The notes under the pieces: generated by a model
What the model was told of the DNA's origin: nothing
The model's input: the letters and a program-made list of their open reading frames with translations, nothing else
Database searches by the model: none
Shown: positions 33,932-44,005 of the stretch, piece after piece
How the letters are laid out: each line of letters starts with the position of its first letter
How positions within the stretch are numbered: the first letter of the stretch is position 1
Program-made: the position numbers and the translations under genes
From: Caenorhabditis elegans
Lineage: Eukaryota; Nematoda; Chromadorea; Rhabditida; Rhabditidae
Assembly (NCBI RefSeq): GCF_000002985.6
Contig: NC_003280.10
Location: forward strand, 868,001-932,000
Length of the DNA: 64,000 nt
Direction of reading: 5' to 3'

Positions 33932-35476
33932 ATGCTCACTTCCATAGTCTTCCTGAGCCTATTTCCTTTGACAAACTCCCTGCAAATGGTAGTAGTCTAC
34001 GGAGAACCATCAGATATGTCTGAATCTCAAGAATATCAAGGATTGTCACTGGATGACTGCATTGCTACTTGCTATTGGGATAACAATTGTTTTGTGAGAT
34101 CCATTTAGACTTTAAATTCATTTTTATAAGTTTCCAGCTAGCATACTACTCAAGTGTATGCCATCTATTTGAATATGGAAATATGTCTGTAAAATCTAGC
34201 AAGAGTGTAGTTGCTTTCAAAACCAGAAATTACGAATGCCCGTCTGCAAATAGTTCATTTCCGGAATTTTCAACCACAGACCGCTGGATTGAAAACGATG
34301 TTGGATATGAAAATGAAATCTCTCCCGTCGGAGAAATCTCATGGAAAATTTCTTTCAGTATTTTTCAATGCTCAAACAACTCGAAAATATTCTTAAGAGA
34401 TACCATCTTTGTTTGTATCGGGGTCCGTTTCTTCCCTAACATTACCTGTGGAAATCACAACAGTGCCATTGAATTTTGCAAAACTGATGGATGGTCAAGC
34501 ATCACAGGCCCCAATAATTTGGAAGAGCTGGCTTTTTTAAATGGCAAATTTTCAAATTTATAAAGTTACAAATACTTTGGCTTTGCAGGCGACATAGAAA
34601 GAGAAAATCTGGTTTCGAAAAAATATGGAAACTATTTATCTCTTGTGTGGATTGATGGTAATTTGGGAGGGTTTCTAGATGAAACTCATGGTGACTATAC
34701 AAGTACGAAATGCTATGACCTACCTTCAAATGCATGTCTGTATATTGGACACAATCAGTGCACTAAAGTTGCTTATTTCTCAGAGTAAGTCATCTTTAGT
34801 TTGTAGTTTGTAGTGTTTGTAGTTTGTAGTCTACCTAAACCAAGCTCATATTTATTATTGTACCTCACTATTACAAAACCAACTTCCAAGTTTTAAAGCA
34901 TACACATAACTTCACTATTAGTTTGTAGTTTGTAGTATTTGTAGTTTTCAGTGCATTCCTAATGTAGTTTGTAGTGTTTGTAGTTTGAAGTTTACCTAAA
35001 CCACGCTCATAGTTATTATTGTATATACATTACTATTTCAAAAACAACTTACAAGTTTTAATTCATACACATTACTACTGTTGTATCCTAACTATTATTT
35101 TGTAGTTTGTAGTATTTGTAGTTTGTAGTGCATTCCTAATGTAGTCATCTTTAGTTTGTAGTTTGTAGTCTACCTAAACCAAGCTCATAGTTATTATTGT
35201 ATATACACACGTACATTAATAGTTTAAAACCAAGTTCTAAACCAAAACAAAACCTACCAACTACTACTATTGTTTATATCCTAACTATGTTGTAGTTTGT
35301 AGTATTTGTAGTTTGTAGTGCATGCGTATGGTGGTACGGTGCGGTATGGTGCGTGGTGGTACGATATACTAGATTAATTTTATAAAAATTATTTCAGTTG
35401 TAATACCGATAAAATGTCACCGTATTATTGCTGGAGAGGAGTTGCTTGTCGAAAAGAAGCTGATAGAATCAATTAA
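33932..35476 (+). CDS. Secreted PAN/CW-domain plus C-type-lectin-like protein
   Basis: Four exons: 33932-34093, 34138-34543, 34589-34784 and 35398-35476, 280 residues. The start gives a signal peptide (MLTSIVFLSLFPLTNS). Next comes a nematode CW/PAN-3 type domain (VVVYGEPSDM...SLDDCIATCYWDNNC, LAYYSSVCHLFEYG, to about 100). A short C-type-lectin-like domain follows (CKTDGWSSITGPNNLEELA..., SLVWIDGNLGG, CYDLPSNACLYIGHNQC, CWRGVACRKE). The protein is probably extracellular, and its ligand is unknown. The second intron is unusual: a 45-bp GC-AG intron (34544-34588, ATG|GCAAAT...TTTGCAG) removes an in-frame TAA and restores a perfect lectin sequence (FLNGDIEREN). Without that splice the protein ends at 34563. 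TTTCAG just upstream of the ATG suggests trans-splicing. Confidence 0.72.
34790..35335 (+). repeat. 'tttgtagtgtttgtagtttg' repeats in intron
   Basis: Blocks of ttgtagt units alternate with copies of a longer unit (aaccaagctcatagttatta) about 150-180 bp apart, filling the intron before the last exon. Confidence 0.75.
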
Positions 35477-36424
35477 TGTGCAAATTTCTATTTTTTTTGT
35501 TGTTTTGTACCCAGTAAAAACCACAGTGTCTATACATTTTATATATGCCAAACATTCGCATTTTGAATTTCAGAGGATTCAGAAAACGGAAGTTTCCAGT
35601 CACGGTTTTTCATAGCACATTATTCCAAACAACATATACAAAATTTTGGCACATTCCAATTGTGTTTCTATGGTTTCTCCGAATTAAAAAAATTCCGAAT
35701 AATGAGATTTTCATTTTATGTTTTGAAAAATGTAGTTTGTTCAGTTTTTTAAATTTATTTTCAATCTCACAAATTGCCGGTTTGCCGATTTGCCGGAAAT
35801 TTTCATTTTTGGCAATCTGCCGGTTTGCCGATTTGCCGGAAATGTTCAAATCCGGCATATTGCCGATTTACCGTTCGCCGGATATCAGATTTGCCGGAAA
35901 TGTTTGAAGGGTTTTTTTATAAGACGGAAACACTTAAAACTGTGTCTTTTTGAATGTTTTTTCCCGTTTTTTAAAGATAATTTTCATAAAATTTGCTTAC
36001 TTTTCAAAATAGATGTAGGAACAGGCATCGGATGTGTTTAGTTTTGCTATTTGAAATTAAAATCCTGAAATTTCCAACTAATAAGTGCGAAACCACAATT
36101 TGTCGAAAATTTTCGGCAAATTCGGCAAATCGGCAACAATCGATTTGCCGGAAATTTTCAAATTTCGGCAATTTACCAATTTGCCGGAAAAATCGTTTGC
36201 CGCCCACCCCTGGAATGAAATGCGGCGAGACACTCATTTGATCTACTCTGTCTAGTCGTCTCGCACTCTCTCGTCGGACCCTCTTTCATCATCATTTCTT
36301 CGATTTGTGTCGCCTGTTTTGCTCACACTTTTGTCTCCCGCTTACTTTGTTCCTTGCTGTATTTTTAAACAAATTTCTTGTTCACTTTTCTTTAATTGTA
36401 TCGTTTTTTCAGACAATCTCTCAA
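35477..36424. repeat. Inverted 'ttgccgatttgccggaaat' repeat element and 5' flank
   Basis: The words tttgccggtttgccgatttg and gatttgccggaaatg are clustered at 35775-35900. Their complements (cggcaaattcggcaaatcgg) lie at 36105-36200, giving a fold-back layout about 430 bp long. A likely trans-splice acceptor gttttttcag lies at 36403-36412 before the next start. Confidence 0.7.
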
Positions 36425-38039
36425 ATGTCGGCTTCATTGCGCAAAAACGAGCAAATTATCCGGGCATGCATTCTGTACGAGGCTCTCGACAAGCTACCAC
36501 TTCAGGATGCCTATGAGAACTTCTGCAAACACGTTGGAAAGGACGCTATTCCACAAAAGGAGTTCGACTACTGGTATTATCGATAATGTGATTAATAAAA
36601 GACAATGTGATTAATAAAATCGTAGACAACCTGGAATTCGTCGAAACGTGAGGAATTGCAAAAAATAGTAGTTGCACAAATAATTTAAAAAATTATTGCA
36701 GATTTGCTCTGGCAAAAGTCTCGAAAAAGTACCGCCAAGTCGTGATGAGCCAAGAAGTTGAAATCAACGATCTCTCAATCACACACAATTATTTGAATGA
36801 TGCCGATGAGGATGAGAATTGTGACAATTACTCAACGATCGAGTACGATGGCTATGTAATCACATACAAACCTGAAAATGGAGGGTGCATGGTCTCATTT
36901 GCTGAAAGTGACGACACTGAACCGACGTGGGAGAAATTCATCGAAGGAGGCAAATCTATTCAGTTGTGCAACAATGATTTGAAGCTCGTTCTGGAAAATC
37001 GAAGAGTGACACTGGGTTGTCACGGTATCAGGTTATATATTCCGGAGAAAGAGTTGCGCGACCAATGCTTTACTGAAACCTCGAGCATGCTCAACTCCAC
37101 GAGAAGCATTCGAACAAATGCCTTTACTGCAAGCTATCTCTCGTTACGCGAATTTTCTTCACTGTTGGAAATCTTCCCTGCTGGAGAATTGAGAGCGCTT
37201 CAATTTTATTCGCACACTTTCGACCGCCAGGAACACAGAGGAAGCGAGTGGGAGCATCTTGTGAACATGGATCAATGGAGGATGGCTAAGACGTTTGATG
37301 GTGGATTCCGTGTGAAAGTCGCACTTGAACACTTATCACACTTTAGACGAATTGATGTCTTGCTAGTGAAGTTCACCGGAGCAGATGCCGTCAAACTTCG
37401 TGATGTGAGTTTATTGAATATTAGAGGTGGAGTAGGGCTTCCACGAGATCGCCGCATTTATAGTGCGGCGCGGAACCTCGAACGTGTCGGCCGCTTTCAA
37501 TTAACTACCTTTTCGCACTACGTTGCGCACACACCAAGCTGCGGAACCCGGATCGTGTCGGCCGCTTCCAATAAAAACCTTTTGCACTTCATTGCACACA
37601 CACACAGCGGCTTCGGCTTGAGGCCGGCCGGCGAGAGGCCCGCATTTTGCGCCTCACTTAGCTGGGAGCCCTAGAGTAGAGGCAAACAGTAAAAATTTAG
37701 ATTTTACTCCACTTTTAAATCAGTATTATTTAAATTAAAAATTGAAAAATACCTGAAATTCAGATATTTCCAAAAAAAAAACCCAATGAAATTGGTAAAT
37801 TTTTGAAACATTTTAAATTAATTATCATTTTTATTCCACGGAAAAGTAATCGAAATTAAAGACCAAAAAAAACGCAACATTTTCAGATGATTGAAGGATC
37901 GACCAATTTCGAATCTGCAGTACTCACTTGCGAAGGAATGAATAAACGTCGTGTCGCAAGAGCTTTCGGAATTCGTGCTGATTTTGATGACGATAATGAA
38001 CAAACGTTCGACAACGTCTCGCCAGACAATGTGAAGTAA
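36425..38039 (+). pseudogene. F-box-A-like gene (HTH, F-box, DUF38/FTH), disrupted
   Basis: Segments are 36425-36647, 36702-37404 and 37887-38039. The start gives a helical N-terminal domain (KNEQIIRACILYEALDKLPL ... KEFDYWYYR), like the Mos1-transposase-type HTH found at the front of C. elegans fbxa proteins. The F-box remnant is DNVINKIVDNLEFVET|FALAKVSKKYRQVV, and the DUF38/FTH-like part follows to the end. HTH and F-box are in different frames: after YWYYR comes TAA (36584-36586), and a 19-bp direct duplication (gacaatgtgattaataaaa, 36582-36600 and 36601-36619) lies at the break. The linker normally present between HTH and F-box is missing. F-box proteins recruit substrates to SCF ubiquitin ligases. 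The downstream part (from 36702) is fully open, so a truncated protein may exist. Confidence 0.65.
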
Positions 38040-39279
38040 ATTGTTACTTTCGGAAAAGATCAGATATCAGGCCGAACATTCAAGATCAAACAGTCCGAAA
38101 AATTGCAGGATAATTGAAATATAATTTTTTATTCGACTGTAAATATTATTCCGAATTTAGTTGTGAATGTTATTTTAGTTTATAGCTTATATTGTTATGC
38201 CATCTTTTCTGCCGTCCTACTAATCTTTTTAACCTAAAAATCTCAGATGTTCCCATGTGATACCTCTCTCGTTTTGCTCATTTCTTTCTTGGTTTCCCAA
38301 TGCTCATTGATACATGAATTATTTTTACTACTAATATCAAAGGCCTCTTGAAATATATGCAGATTATGTGTTATGCGTTTTGGCATTTTATTAAAATTTT
38401 GAGCCCGGCAGCCGTTCAGGCATGGGTCTGATGAAAAAATAGGGTCGTTATGGCCGAAACTGACTGAGTTATAATAATTTGAAAATTATCTCATTTTCGG
38501 GTAACACTCGAATATGCTTACGGTTTTCCAATGCTTCAACATGTATTCGGACCTGCGGCCGTCAGCCTGAATTATTGGGCTTACAATTATTCAGTTGTCT
38601 AACGATTTTACGCATATTTGGTCCTTCGGGCCTCACCACATTGAAGTAATAAAGTACGAGTTTATTCAATCATTATATTGAGTTAATTATGCTTTTACTT
38701 TTTTTATTGATGAAAATTAAAATTCAAACAATTCTGCCTTGTTGCACTATCAACTTGACATCCAACCTGTTGTCTCGATTTTGAATCTCTTCGCAAATGA
38801 TGAGAAGCTCGGTATCTCCTTTCATCCAAAAAATTTTAGATTTCTCATAATTTCCGGCCAAAGTTTTGGCAAATTGCCAAAATGATCAAAAATACGAGCT
38901 TTTGAGGAAATTTAAAGAAATGTCGCATGGTTTCACTCCTACAATGTTTTAATACAATTAATTTAAATAAAATTAAAACATAAAAAATGTAGGAAAAAAG
39001 TTTTTTTTTGGTCGACTTCCAAAATTATGAGTGGCAAAAACTGAGTAATTGCCACTTTTTGACAGGTAGTAGAAAATTTTCAAAAATTTTTTGAAATGTT
39101 TTATCATGATATTTGGTCATTTTGGGACCGAAGGAGTGGATTTTAACATTTTCCCCACTGGCGCTACTCCACCTTTAATAGGAAATTCTTTTCAAAAGTC
39201 GATGCACCATGTTTAAAACAATAGCAAGTTTCTGAGAAAAAAACGCTTGTTAATTTCTATTAAAATTAGTTAAACTCAC
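38040..39279. other. Intergenic, no gene seen
   Basis: AT-rich sequence. A local cluster of agcccggcagccgttcagg / cctgcggccgtcagcctg words covers 38402-38635, with short self-complementary segments. A copy of the dispersed gtcgatgcaccatgttt motif is at 39198. No exon with family resemblance is present. Confidence 0.5.
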
Positions 39280-39338
39280 CGCAAGTTAGGCTCCAAATAC
39301 AAGAGCACACTTCTCAAACTTTGGTAAGAAAAAGTCAT
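39280..39338 (-). pseudogene. Orphan first exon of a DUF3557/F-box-C-like gene
   Basis: Read on the minus strand this is ATG plus 57 nt, ending in a good GTGAG donor. It encodes MTFSYQSLRSVLLYLEPNLR, the family's first exon with correct phase (AG/CG before the splice). No second exon follows in about 1.2 kb downstream on the minus strand, so this is a leftover of a lost gene. Confidence 0.75.
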
Positions 39339-39534
39339 TTTCAAATAACAGCGAACTAAGAATTGTGAGAACCTAGGAGCCTATAGAGGCTCCTACTGCA
39401 GTAATAACCCTCACCCGCAGCTGCTGGAGCAAAGTGTAACTTTGAGCATTTGGTAGAAATTAAGTTTATTTATTACAAAGACTCGGCGAAGAGTCAGGAA
39501 ATTAGCAACAATTACGTAGATTTATTTAATTGAA

Positions 39535-41631
39535 TTATTGAACTTGGAACTTCATTTTCATCCTCCCGACATTGTCTCTTGCAGGGTCATAACTGATGTA
39601 AAGCTCCGTGGAATTGTCCATCCGAAGTTTGACATGAAGTTCAGCTCTGTAAAGTTTTTTTTGTAAGAATTAGGCGCTGAAAACTGAACCTACTCATCGA
39701 CAATTCTATCCGCATTGGACTCCTTCATCTCATCCAAAAATAAAATTATTTGATCCTCGTTACTGATGTCAAATGTGTACTCCGTACCAATCTCTTGCCT
39801 ATTTTCGAGCCAACTCTTTACACTTGGAGGAAGTTGCTTCAATGCGTCGAAGATATTAACATGAACTTTTCGATGGAAATTTTGAAGTTTTAACAACTTT
39901 TCTATCTTACAACCACCGGGAAAATATAAAACTCCACAAGTTTTAAGAATAGGGTCAAGAGAATCCCATTTTCCATAGACTTCGATAGATTCCAGTGGGA
40001 AGCTTGAAACGTGAAGTAGAGGACGAATCGCGTTGAGATCTTCGTCAAAATTATTGCAACTGAGACTTAAATGTTTAACTTTGAACTGCATATTCTTGGG
40101 AATACAAACTATAAAACAAGAATCAATGAACAAGCTCTTCACACAAATTGTGGGTCTTCCAACGAATAGTTTCTCCAGAAGGCTTCTCTGTGCTTCATGG
40201 ATCTTCTTGTTATAGGCAAGATGTTCTTCATAAAGAGGGACTCTATCCGGCGAATTGATACTGAATCTAATGTGCTGATCAAGTGGCTCACGAGCAATTG
40301 ATATTTGAGATTTGATGCCCATTTCGCGAGCCATCAATTTTAGATATTTGAATTGATATCGGGTTTTCCGTTTTTCCAGCGCCTCCCGAGCCTTAGCTAG
40401 TCCTTCAATATCCTCAATTCCATCATTTCCGTTTAGACCTTCAATTCTGTCATATTCGTTCTGTAGTAATTGGAGCTCATAGCTTAGTTCAAGATGCATG
40501 TTGGAGGGGTCTCGATTATCTAATAGAATTGTATCGGGATTCTGATCCACGACAAGATCGTAGTCTATCATACCAAATTCGTCAACGTCAAAGGTTTGGT
40601 CAATCTCTTCGTCGGTCTTAACTTGAAATGCGTAGCTAGTGCGATTAATTTCAACGCCAAATTCGCTTATATCCAATCGCTCAATATGCATGGGAACTTC
40701 TAGTTCGATATTTTGAAGGGCTGGGCATTGATTCGAGAGTTGGAATCTGAAAAATTCAAGGTTTCCAAATGATCTATGCATAGTCAGTTTCAAGTAAGTC
40801 ACAGCTTTGCTAAAGTTCCAAAAAATTTCTAGTAACTCCTAGAAAATTTCAAAAGGTTGTAGTTATATCTATGTGCATTCAATATTCCAGAACACTTGAG
40901 AAATTTTATAAACAGTTTCAGAAAGTTCCAAAAAATTCTAGAAACTCTGAGAATCAACGAGAAAAGTTGCAAAAGGCGTGGTGCTAGGCTGCCCCATTAC
41001 GGTTTGATTTACAAAAAATGCGGGAATTTTATTTTCTAGTTTGTGCTCCAGTTTTTGGAGCCCAACTTGAGGAGAGTTGAAATTTGATGAATTTTATAAG
41101 GTTTAAGCTCGAACAATTTAGATTTTCCATTTCCTCGCGATGCCCATCAAAAAAAAATTTTTTCCCAAAAACATATGACGTCAGCACGTTTTTAATCATG
41201 CGAAATCAGTTAAAAACTCTGAGTCTCTTCTCCCGCATTTTTTGTTGACCTACGTAGACCAAACTGAAATGAGACAGTCTGACACCACGTGAAAAGACGT
41301 GGTGCCAGGCCGTCCCATGACGGTTTGATCTACTAAAAATGCGGGAATTTTTCGCCCAAAAAAAGTGACGTCAGCACGTTCTTAACCATGCAAAATCGGT
41401 TGAAAACTCTGAGTCTCTTCTCTCGCATTTTTTGTAGATCTATGTATACCACTTGGCAAAATATTCTAAATAGTTCTGAAACATAGATCATCTAATTTAT
41501 GTGCAGCCGACATCTCACAGACCTAATTTCAAGCATGTGGGGGTTTAAGGTAGAACTTACCTCAACCTAGGCTCCAAATATTGCAGCAAACTTTTAGAGC
41601 TTCCATCTGATAGTTGAAGGCTTGTAGACAT
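39535..41631 (-). CDS. DUF3557 / F-box-C-like protein (411 aa)
   Basis: Exons on the minus strand are 41561-41631, 39694-40746 and 39535-39646. The first exon encodes MSTSLQLSDGSSKSLLQYLE-PRLR, then FQLSNQCPALQ. DVDEFGMIDYD is the acidic motif (about residues 76-86), and EKLFVGR is its version of KLFCGR. The last exon supplies the conserved ending ELHVKLRMDNSTELYIS. All parts are in frame and intact. Its 814-bp first intron contains two copies of a palindromic MITE and a 109-bp fragment of the neighbouring gene. It is divergent from the next gene with only 166 bp between the two start codons, so the two may share a promoter. Confidence 0.85.
40973..41293. mobile_element. Palindromic MITE carrying a captured gene fragment
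   Basis: The outer ends are gtggtgctaggctgccccat (40979) and the complementary agtctgacaccacgtg (ends about 41293). Subterminal parts (gatttacaaaaaatgcggga and tcccgcattttttgttgacc) also pair. The family is recognisable from copies at 41297-41462 and 55497-55680. Between the left arm and the middle sits 109 bp (41041-41149) identical to 41838-41946 of the adjacent gene. Confidence 0.8.
41041..41149 (+). repeat. 109-bp copy of exon 1 end/intron/exon 2 start of the next gene
   Basis: From ttgtgctccagtttttggag to tcgcgatgcccatca the sequence is identical to 41838-41946, including the mutated splice donor (TTGAG|GAGAG). It lies in direct orientation, 797 bp away. Confidence 0.95.
41297..41465. 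mobile_element. Second copy of the palindromic MITE
   Basis: It contains gtggtgccaggccgtcccat, gatctactaaaaatgcggga, gtgacgtcagcacgttctta and the right arm tcgcattttttgtagatcta, without the inserted fragment. It directly follows the first copy. Confidence 0.75.
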
Positions 41632-41797
41632 TATTTTCGTAGCAAAACAATCCGAAAAGTGAGAGTTCGACGCGTAATAGAGTTTGGCTGGGTTCCAAGA
41701 GGGGCCTACTGCTGACCCTGCACAGCTGTTGCGCACACCTTTTTTTTACAACACTTGCAGACTGCCGTCCAGACCGGTATATGTATTCCAATTACAA

Positions 41798-43592
41798 ATG
41801 CCTACTACTGTCCCCCTGACCTATCTGAGCTCCAAACTTGTGCTCCAGTTTTTGGAGCCCAACTTGAGGAGAGTTGAAATTTGATGAATTTTATAAGGTT
41901 TAAGCTCGAACAATTTAGATTTTCCATTTCCTCGCGATGCCCATCACTCCAGCTTCTAGAAAAACATGCTCCTCTGAAAATCAAAAAATTGAAAATCAAC
42001 GAATGCAGTGTGACTATCAACAAAACCTCCTACACCATTGGAATCCGAAATTCCTTGCAAACCGCCGAAGATCTTGCATCTGGTGTTGACCTTGATCAGT
42101 TTGGAGGTAGGGCTTTGGAGCAAGTTCTTGTGCAGGAACCGGATGAGTTCCTGATAAGGGGTATAGACTATTTTGATTTTCAATATAAGGCGGAAAAAAT
42201 GAGGATTAAAGAAGAAAATGAGAAGATTACCAAGATGGATGATAGTGAGGAGAAGAAAAGGGCTCGGGGCGTACTTGTAAGACGTTTTGCAATGTATCAA
42301 GTGAACTGTCTTCAAAGTCTTGCTCAAAAAACCAAAAGCCGTGAGCCAATTTCAATGGTTCAAATTCCTTTCTCTCAATTTCTACACTTTCAAACCACTG
42401 ACCATCTAGAAGTGCTCTATTACCACAGAAAAACTCACGAAGCTCTCAAATACTTGCTCATAAAGTTGCTCGGCGGACGTGGTCAAATCGCGGTCAACAA
42501 ATTCCACATCAGCGCTAAGGGGATTCTTCGGATCCCTAGGCTTAAATTGAAAATGTTGAATCTCAAAATTGGAGGCAACAAAATTGACGAAATTTTTGCG
42601 ACTCTCCTGGAGAACGGAATCATAGACGTTTCGAGTTTCCCACTGCAATCTTTCCATACTGATGGGTGCACCTATCGCCGATATCCGGAAATGCGATCTG
42701 CAAAAATGATCATTCTCGAGTGTACTTATTTTGGACCTCGTTTGCTATGGTCAGGAGCCGACGCTCACCCAAGAGTTCATTACACCAAAATGTCTGAAAA
42801 CGCCTACAATGGAGTTACGAGGCTTGCAACTGATTGGATTCTGAACGCCCCGCCAATTGGAACCATCGTTTCGTTTGGATATTCAGCATGGAATTTTTGT
42901 AATTTGCAAATTAAGAAAATCAAGAAAATTGAAGGTGCTATCGTTGCTAAGTGAGTTCATTTTAATTTTTGATTTTTAGATATCAATTTCTAGTAGTTTT
43001 AGAAGTTTCAGAGTTCTAGAAAAAGTCTAGAAAATACCAGAAAAACTTTTTAAAGTCTTTTGAAAACTTAATATTCTTTTCTAAATAGCTTAAGACCGTT
43101 CCAGAGAGCTGTGGATTGCTCTGAAGTTTTCATTAATTTTTAGCAAGTTCTAAGAAAAGTTTCAAATGCTTAATATACGTAAATTAAGTTAAAAACATTT
43201 TAGAATTTATTTTGAATATTCTAGAGAGTTCTACAAACTTTTACATAGGTTTTAAAATATACAGAAAAATCAAGGTTGATACAGAAAATAGTACATTTTT
43301 TGGCTACATCTACTATATAGTTACTACATTTCAACGTTTTTAGAAAGTTCGAAACCGCCTGGATAGTTCCAGATAGTCCCAAAAAAATTTGCATCCTTTT
43401 GAAATTTATTTAAAACCTAAGAAGCTTTCTTTGATAGCGCCGAAGTTCAATGTTTTCAGGCAACCGGAGCTCGGTGTCATTTTTCGAATCAATGACACTA
43501 CGGAACTTCATGTTTTCCACGAGAAAAACCCAAAAAAAGCAGATCATTGGAATTTGGTGCTCACAATTCGCAAGCCTTCACAATTGCAATAA
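41798..43592 (+). CDS. DUF3557 / F-box-C-like protein with lost splice donor
   Basis: Family exons are 41798-41868, 41919-42950 and 43460-43592. Exon 1 encodes MPTTVPLTYLSSKLVLQFLE-PNLR. Exon 2 starts FSISSRCPSLQLLEKHAPL and carries DLDQFG and KLLGGR motifs. Exon 3 ends with the usual FRINDTTELHVF segment. The donor after exon 1, GT in every paralogue here, reads GA (TTGAG|GAGAGTTG). The spliced frame then stops (RRVEI*). Exon 2 is also open upstream across the intron to ATG 41884 (MNFIRFKLEQF), so a protein of about 400 residues can start there without exon 1, possibly with the same downstream sequence. Whether the gene uses this start, a rare GA-AG splice, or is dying cannot be decided. AATAAA near 43721. 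Confidence 0.7.
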
Positions 43593-44005
43593 GTTGTATA
43601 TTTTTTAAATGTCACTTTTTTATTTTCAAATTTTTAAAAAAAAGCTAAAAAAAATTTATTTTAATGTATTTTTAAATGCATTTTGCATTTAATAATTTTA
43701 TTTTGCTATGAAAATATCAATAAATGTTCATTTTAACTTTATGTATATTTTTCAGACCAGTTTCAGATCCGGAAGGCTCAAAAAACATTTGCTTCGTAGT
43801 TTAGCAGATATATTTCACATGGTACATACATTCCAAACTTAGTAGGTCCAGGGGAGGAGATCTCGTGGCAAAACGTCAAACTTCCAATCGATACTGTGCC
43901 AAATTGACCTTCGATCTACTCCCCTAGTCTGTTGCGATTACTACTCACACTTTTCTATATCATTTTATTTCTAGTGTTTTTTATACCACAAGTTTCTGAA
44001 TAAAA
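43593..44005. other. Intergenic, no gene seen
   Basis: AT-rich 3' flank with aataaatgtt at about 43721, then the promoter side of the next gene. No exon is present. Confidence 0.5.

Noticed and set aside
35545-36241. Frames rich in CRKF / ICRF words on both strands
   Set aside because: They come from the inverted 'ttgccggaaat' repeat element.
37405-37674. Extension of the F-box-A-like frame past 37404 (VSLLNIRGGVGLPR...)
   Set aside because: GTGAGT at 37405 is a good donor and the exon at 37887 continues the family sequence; the extension holds the dispersed gtcggccgct repeats.
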